Source: Amblyornis subalaris
Lineage: Eukaryota; Chordata; Aves; Passeriformes; Ptilonorhynchidae
DNA: 64,000 nucleotides
Direction: 5' to 3'
Assembly (NCBI GenBank): GCA_018881555.1
Contig: JACAXG010000065.1
Location: 1,201,042 to 1,265,041, forward strand
The position numbers were made by a program, and so were the translations under genes. Numbering within the stretch: position 1 is the stretch's first letter; each line of letters begins with the position of its first letter. The notes under the pieces are model-generated. The model was not told the origin of the DNA. It searched no databases and was given only the letters and a program-made list of their open reading frames with translations. Shown here piece after piece: positions 61,113 through 64,000 of this stretch.

Positions 61113-64000
61113 GTAGCTATGGTGGACCTATGTCCCCTAACCCCAACCCTAGTGTGAATACAACTGGTACCTCTAGAAAACAGAACAAAATGAAAAAGTA
61201 AAAAATACTGATTTTAAAATGTAGCTTTATTCATTTCACATTGTAGTGCATTCTCTCACATACAACACTCAGTGCCTGACCCCACCTATACCTCTGACAA
61301 GCTAAAAAAAGTAGTTTTCTGCATTTTCATTTTTTCTTTTGTTGTTCCCTTTAAATTTAGTTACCTTGGCTGCTTCTCCTCTTCTTCCCCACAACCTCAT
61401 TTTTCTTTTTCTCCCTGGTACATTCCCTTCTTCAAGTTATCCATAACCAGTAAACCAGTAGGTTTCACCACCGCTCTCCTCCAGCTTTGGAGCCAATGTA
61501 TTCCTCTCTGCCCNCCAAAGAGGTGGAATGCTCCATTGCTTTGGAGAGCCAGAATTTATCTAAAACCATCTGCTCAGCTCCTAGCTCCAGAAATATATGC
61601 TTTAAATATCCAGTATCCTGAAAACAATGCAAGGTGTATCCTCTTAGAAAATACTCCTGATGTCTTGGACCCTTGATTTTCTGTGCTGATGCAAACTATG
61701 CTGCTTCCTGGCATTCACTTTGGCCCCAGTTGGTCAAAGTGTATAAGCATACATCCAAATATCTCACTAATATCAGGAAACTGTATTTTGATAGCAATTT
61801 TAATGTACTTTAGGGAATGAATCCTTACAGTTAAATCAGTATTAAAAAGGTTAGCCCAATGTCAATGCAGTAACTCTCAAGGAAAAGGAGGCTTTCATAA
61901 GAAAATAGGTATAACACCGACAACTTGATGCAAAATAGCTCAGAAACATGAACAAGTGTGGAAGGGGTTTTTTGGACTGAGGAGATAGTACCTGAAATAG
62001 AAAAGACTGAGAGAACAAGCAGAGAAAGAGAAATCATTTGGGTATTTTTTGTTCCTTCTATAATTAGCCACTGATCCATTCCTGAAAAGGAGCCCAGATG
62101 TTGAAATGCATTTAAAAAACTTAAAAAAAAAAAAGGAAGTAGTCTTTCAATAGCAACCACAGTTAGAAGTTTTGCGGTTTTTTTGTTTTTCTATGAACAT
62201 CGCTCTTCTCATGCTCTGCAGTCATTGTCAATTGTTAATCAACAGCATGACAAGCTCCTACCAATGTGACCTGCATTATCTTACTCTGTACTCATCAGAG
62301 CAATTCATAAGCTTTATTGGAATGCTCTTCTTCCCACCTGAGTTCATCCATTTCACAGCTGTAGCGGAGCATATGTTTTTGTCCTTCTTAGACAGAAAGA
62401 TTAAAATAGCTCATTTCTCCTATTTAGTTTCGTTGTCCTAAGTTATTTTCTGTGCCCTTTCAAAGGCTTCTGGGAGCACTGCTTGACACCAGTGACATGG
62501 AGATTCAGGATTGTAGCTCTGTAAATAAACTGTAAAAAGTAGTTAGGAGAGCCCATCTGAGGCCCATAATTTCTCTCATGAACTGGAAAGTGAAAGTACA
62601 AGGATGAGTAGGGGGTTTGATGTTTAAGGTAGAGAACAGGATCAGGTATTTCTTTGGTTTCTAGTCCTCACAGTGCACTGACCCGTGGCCTGAATTAGAG
62701 CCAAAAGGGATATGTCAACATGCATCATTTTTAGAAAATTCTAGCTCACCTACTCTAGAACAACATCAGATTTTCCCTAAGCCCTGGTGTTCCTTAGCCT
62801 GTCTGCAGAGGAACAAAAAAAAGAGGGATTTAGGGGAAGGAGAGCCTAAAGACTCTTTTTATAGCTACAGCAAGCTGTGTCTCAGCTGCCTTTATCAGAG
62901 GGCAGTTATTAGTCGACCTGTGATGAGATGGAGGTGAAATATCTTCTGTTTTGTATCCCATCCTGTACCACTGACTGCTGCTCCTCCTCTCTAGGTGTAG
63001 AAGTTGGCACCCATTAACAGCAGTGACACAAAGCACCCAAGACTGGATGGACTGATTAAAACTTACCTCATGAACCAGAAACTTAATTAGGTCAGTGATC
63101 AATAATTACAGTATGCCAACAGCTAATACTACTTCAAAACCCTTCTGCAAATTTTACATGCATTTTAAATGCATTTGGCTATGGTTGTCCTGCATCCCAG
63201 TGAATTGTATTGCACAGTAAGAAAGGGGAGCGCTGTCTCTTCTCTGCATTGGGTTTTCTGTCAGGTCCAACGTGGCTTAGGAGATGATCTGAGGAGAGTA
63301 TTCATGACTATCTATGCCTTCTGAACGGCACCTGAGCTGACACCAAGGCATCTGAGTCCTTTAGTCGCTCCTGCCAGCTGGCTTGGTGTGTACCTACTGA
63401 ATCTCCTGGGAAATTGATAGAACTGATTTAAGGAATGCATTCTTGGGATCTGTGTCTTACAACATGTTTTATGAATAAACCTGGTGTATAATCTCTGTCT
63501 TTGGATTCTACTAAATGACAAGGCATCTCTGAGTTAAATACTGTTCTTTTATCTATTTTCCACCTGAACAGTGCAGGATCTATGCTTCCACAGCTGTGAC
63601 CAACACGATCTATGATCTGAGAAAGCAGTTCCTGCCAGAGCTGTTAGGACAGCTGTGTTGGAACAGTCAGAAAGGAGTGGCACAGCCGAGACATACTCAT
63701 ATTGAGGTGTCAGCTTGAGNTGTCAACTTGAGGCGGTTGTCTTGCTTTAAACCCTTTTGACCTTCAGAGTGATGTGCAATGGTCCATGGCTGACAAATGG
63801 ACTGCAGGATTGTCTGCCAACACAGGATACTGCTAACGACTCTTCCTAGGCCCTGCCTTCCTGCTGTTTGTTTGTGTTCTGGGCTTCCAAATTTCAGCTG
63901 GGAATTCAGTCTAGAGCTAACACAGAAGATGACACAGTTAGGGTAAATGCCAGCCATGGCCTCTGGTGCCAGCACTTCTTGAAGCTGTACTTCTCCCATG

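Larger units (their letters stand above)
38908..64000. other. Gene desert upstream of ZNF770
   Basis: I find no supported coding exon or RNA gene in these 25 kb; open frames are short (up to 134 codons), composition-driven and unconserved to my eye. In human the next gene on this side (DPH6) is far away, so a desert is expected. Identified contents are a MIR-like SINE (40150-40320), a CR1 copy (43260-43680), LTR candidates (49953-50650 and 60552-61112), microsatellites and an RFX-like palindrome (53867-53886). The remainder shows nothing I can name. Confidence 0.7.

Noticed and set aside
61272..61676. 134-codon plus-strand frame beside the solo LTR
   Set aside because: The pyrimidine-rich composition keeps it open; no domain or retroviral motif is visible.
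1..64000. tRNA, snRNA, snoRNA, CRISPR and other array-like structures
   Set aside because: I saw no tRNA B-box in a credible fold, no small nuclear RNA wording and no spaced repeat array; a CRISPR array is not expected in a bird.

Overview
The window looks like bird nuclear DNA, and probably from a neoavian bird. It is AT-rich with two sharp CpG islands. It carries 5'-truncated CR1 LINE tails ending in the usual octamer-like tail, and LTR copies of a type I associate with neoavian genomes. Two protein genes can be identified with confidence, both on the minus strand: AQR and ZNF770. They are also neighbours in this order at human 15q14, so the window is an ordinary conserved amniote block and not a mobile or foreign island. 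Isolated 'n' bases are scattered through the sequence.

Positions 1-18724 hold the 5' third of AQR (aquarius, the intron-binding spliceosomal helicase). I could place fifteen consecutive coding exons by conserved protein sequence, GT-AG borders and matching phase. They encode 454 complete residues plus one split codon, covering the N-terminal helical (ARM-like) part. The helicase core lies beyond the left edge of the window. The gene starts in a CpG island at about 18.54-18.97 kb.

Positions 19-29 kb are intergenic. They hold a CR1 tail, a TATG/ATGC microsatellite, an LTR-like retroelement remnant (about 27.03-27.95 kb) and stretches I cannot classify. ZNF770 occupies about 29.0-37.9 kb. Its whole 730-codon protein lies in one exon (30660-32852), preceded by a spliced 5' leader and a CpG-island promoter at about 37.48-37.96 kb with G-quadruplex-prone runs on both strands. 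From 38 kb to the end I find no gene. This desert holds two CR1 copies, an ancient MIR/CORE-like SINE, two LTR candidates, microsatellites and an RFX-like palindrome.

AQR acts in the spliceosome and ZNF770 is a predicted DNA-binding C2H2 protein; their proximity is synteny and implies no shared pathway. I looked for an undescribed system (long unexplained ORFs, repeat arrays, clustered novel genes) and did not find one. The most unusual signals are a CpG-dense, GC3-rich AQR exon 14 confined to the exon, an alanine expansion at the AQR N-terminus, a degenerate finger and a putative sumoylation motif in ZNF770, and two LTR candidates with recognisable promoter and poly(A) landmarks.
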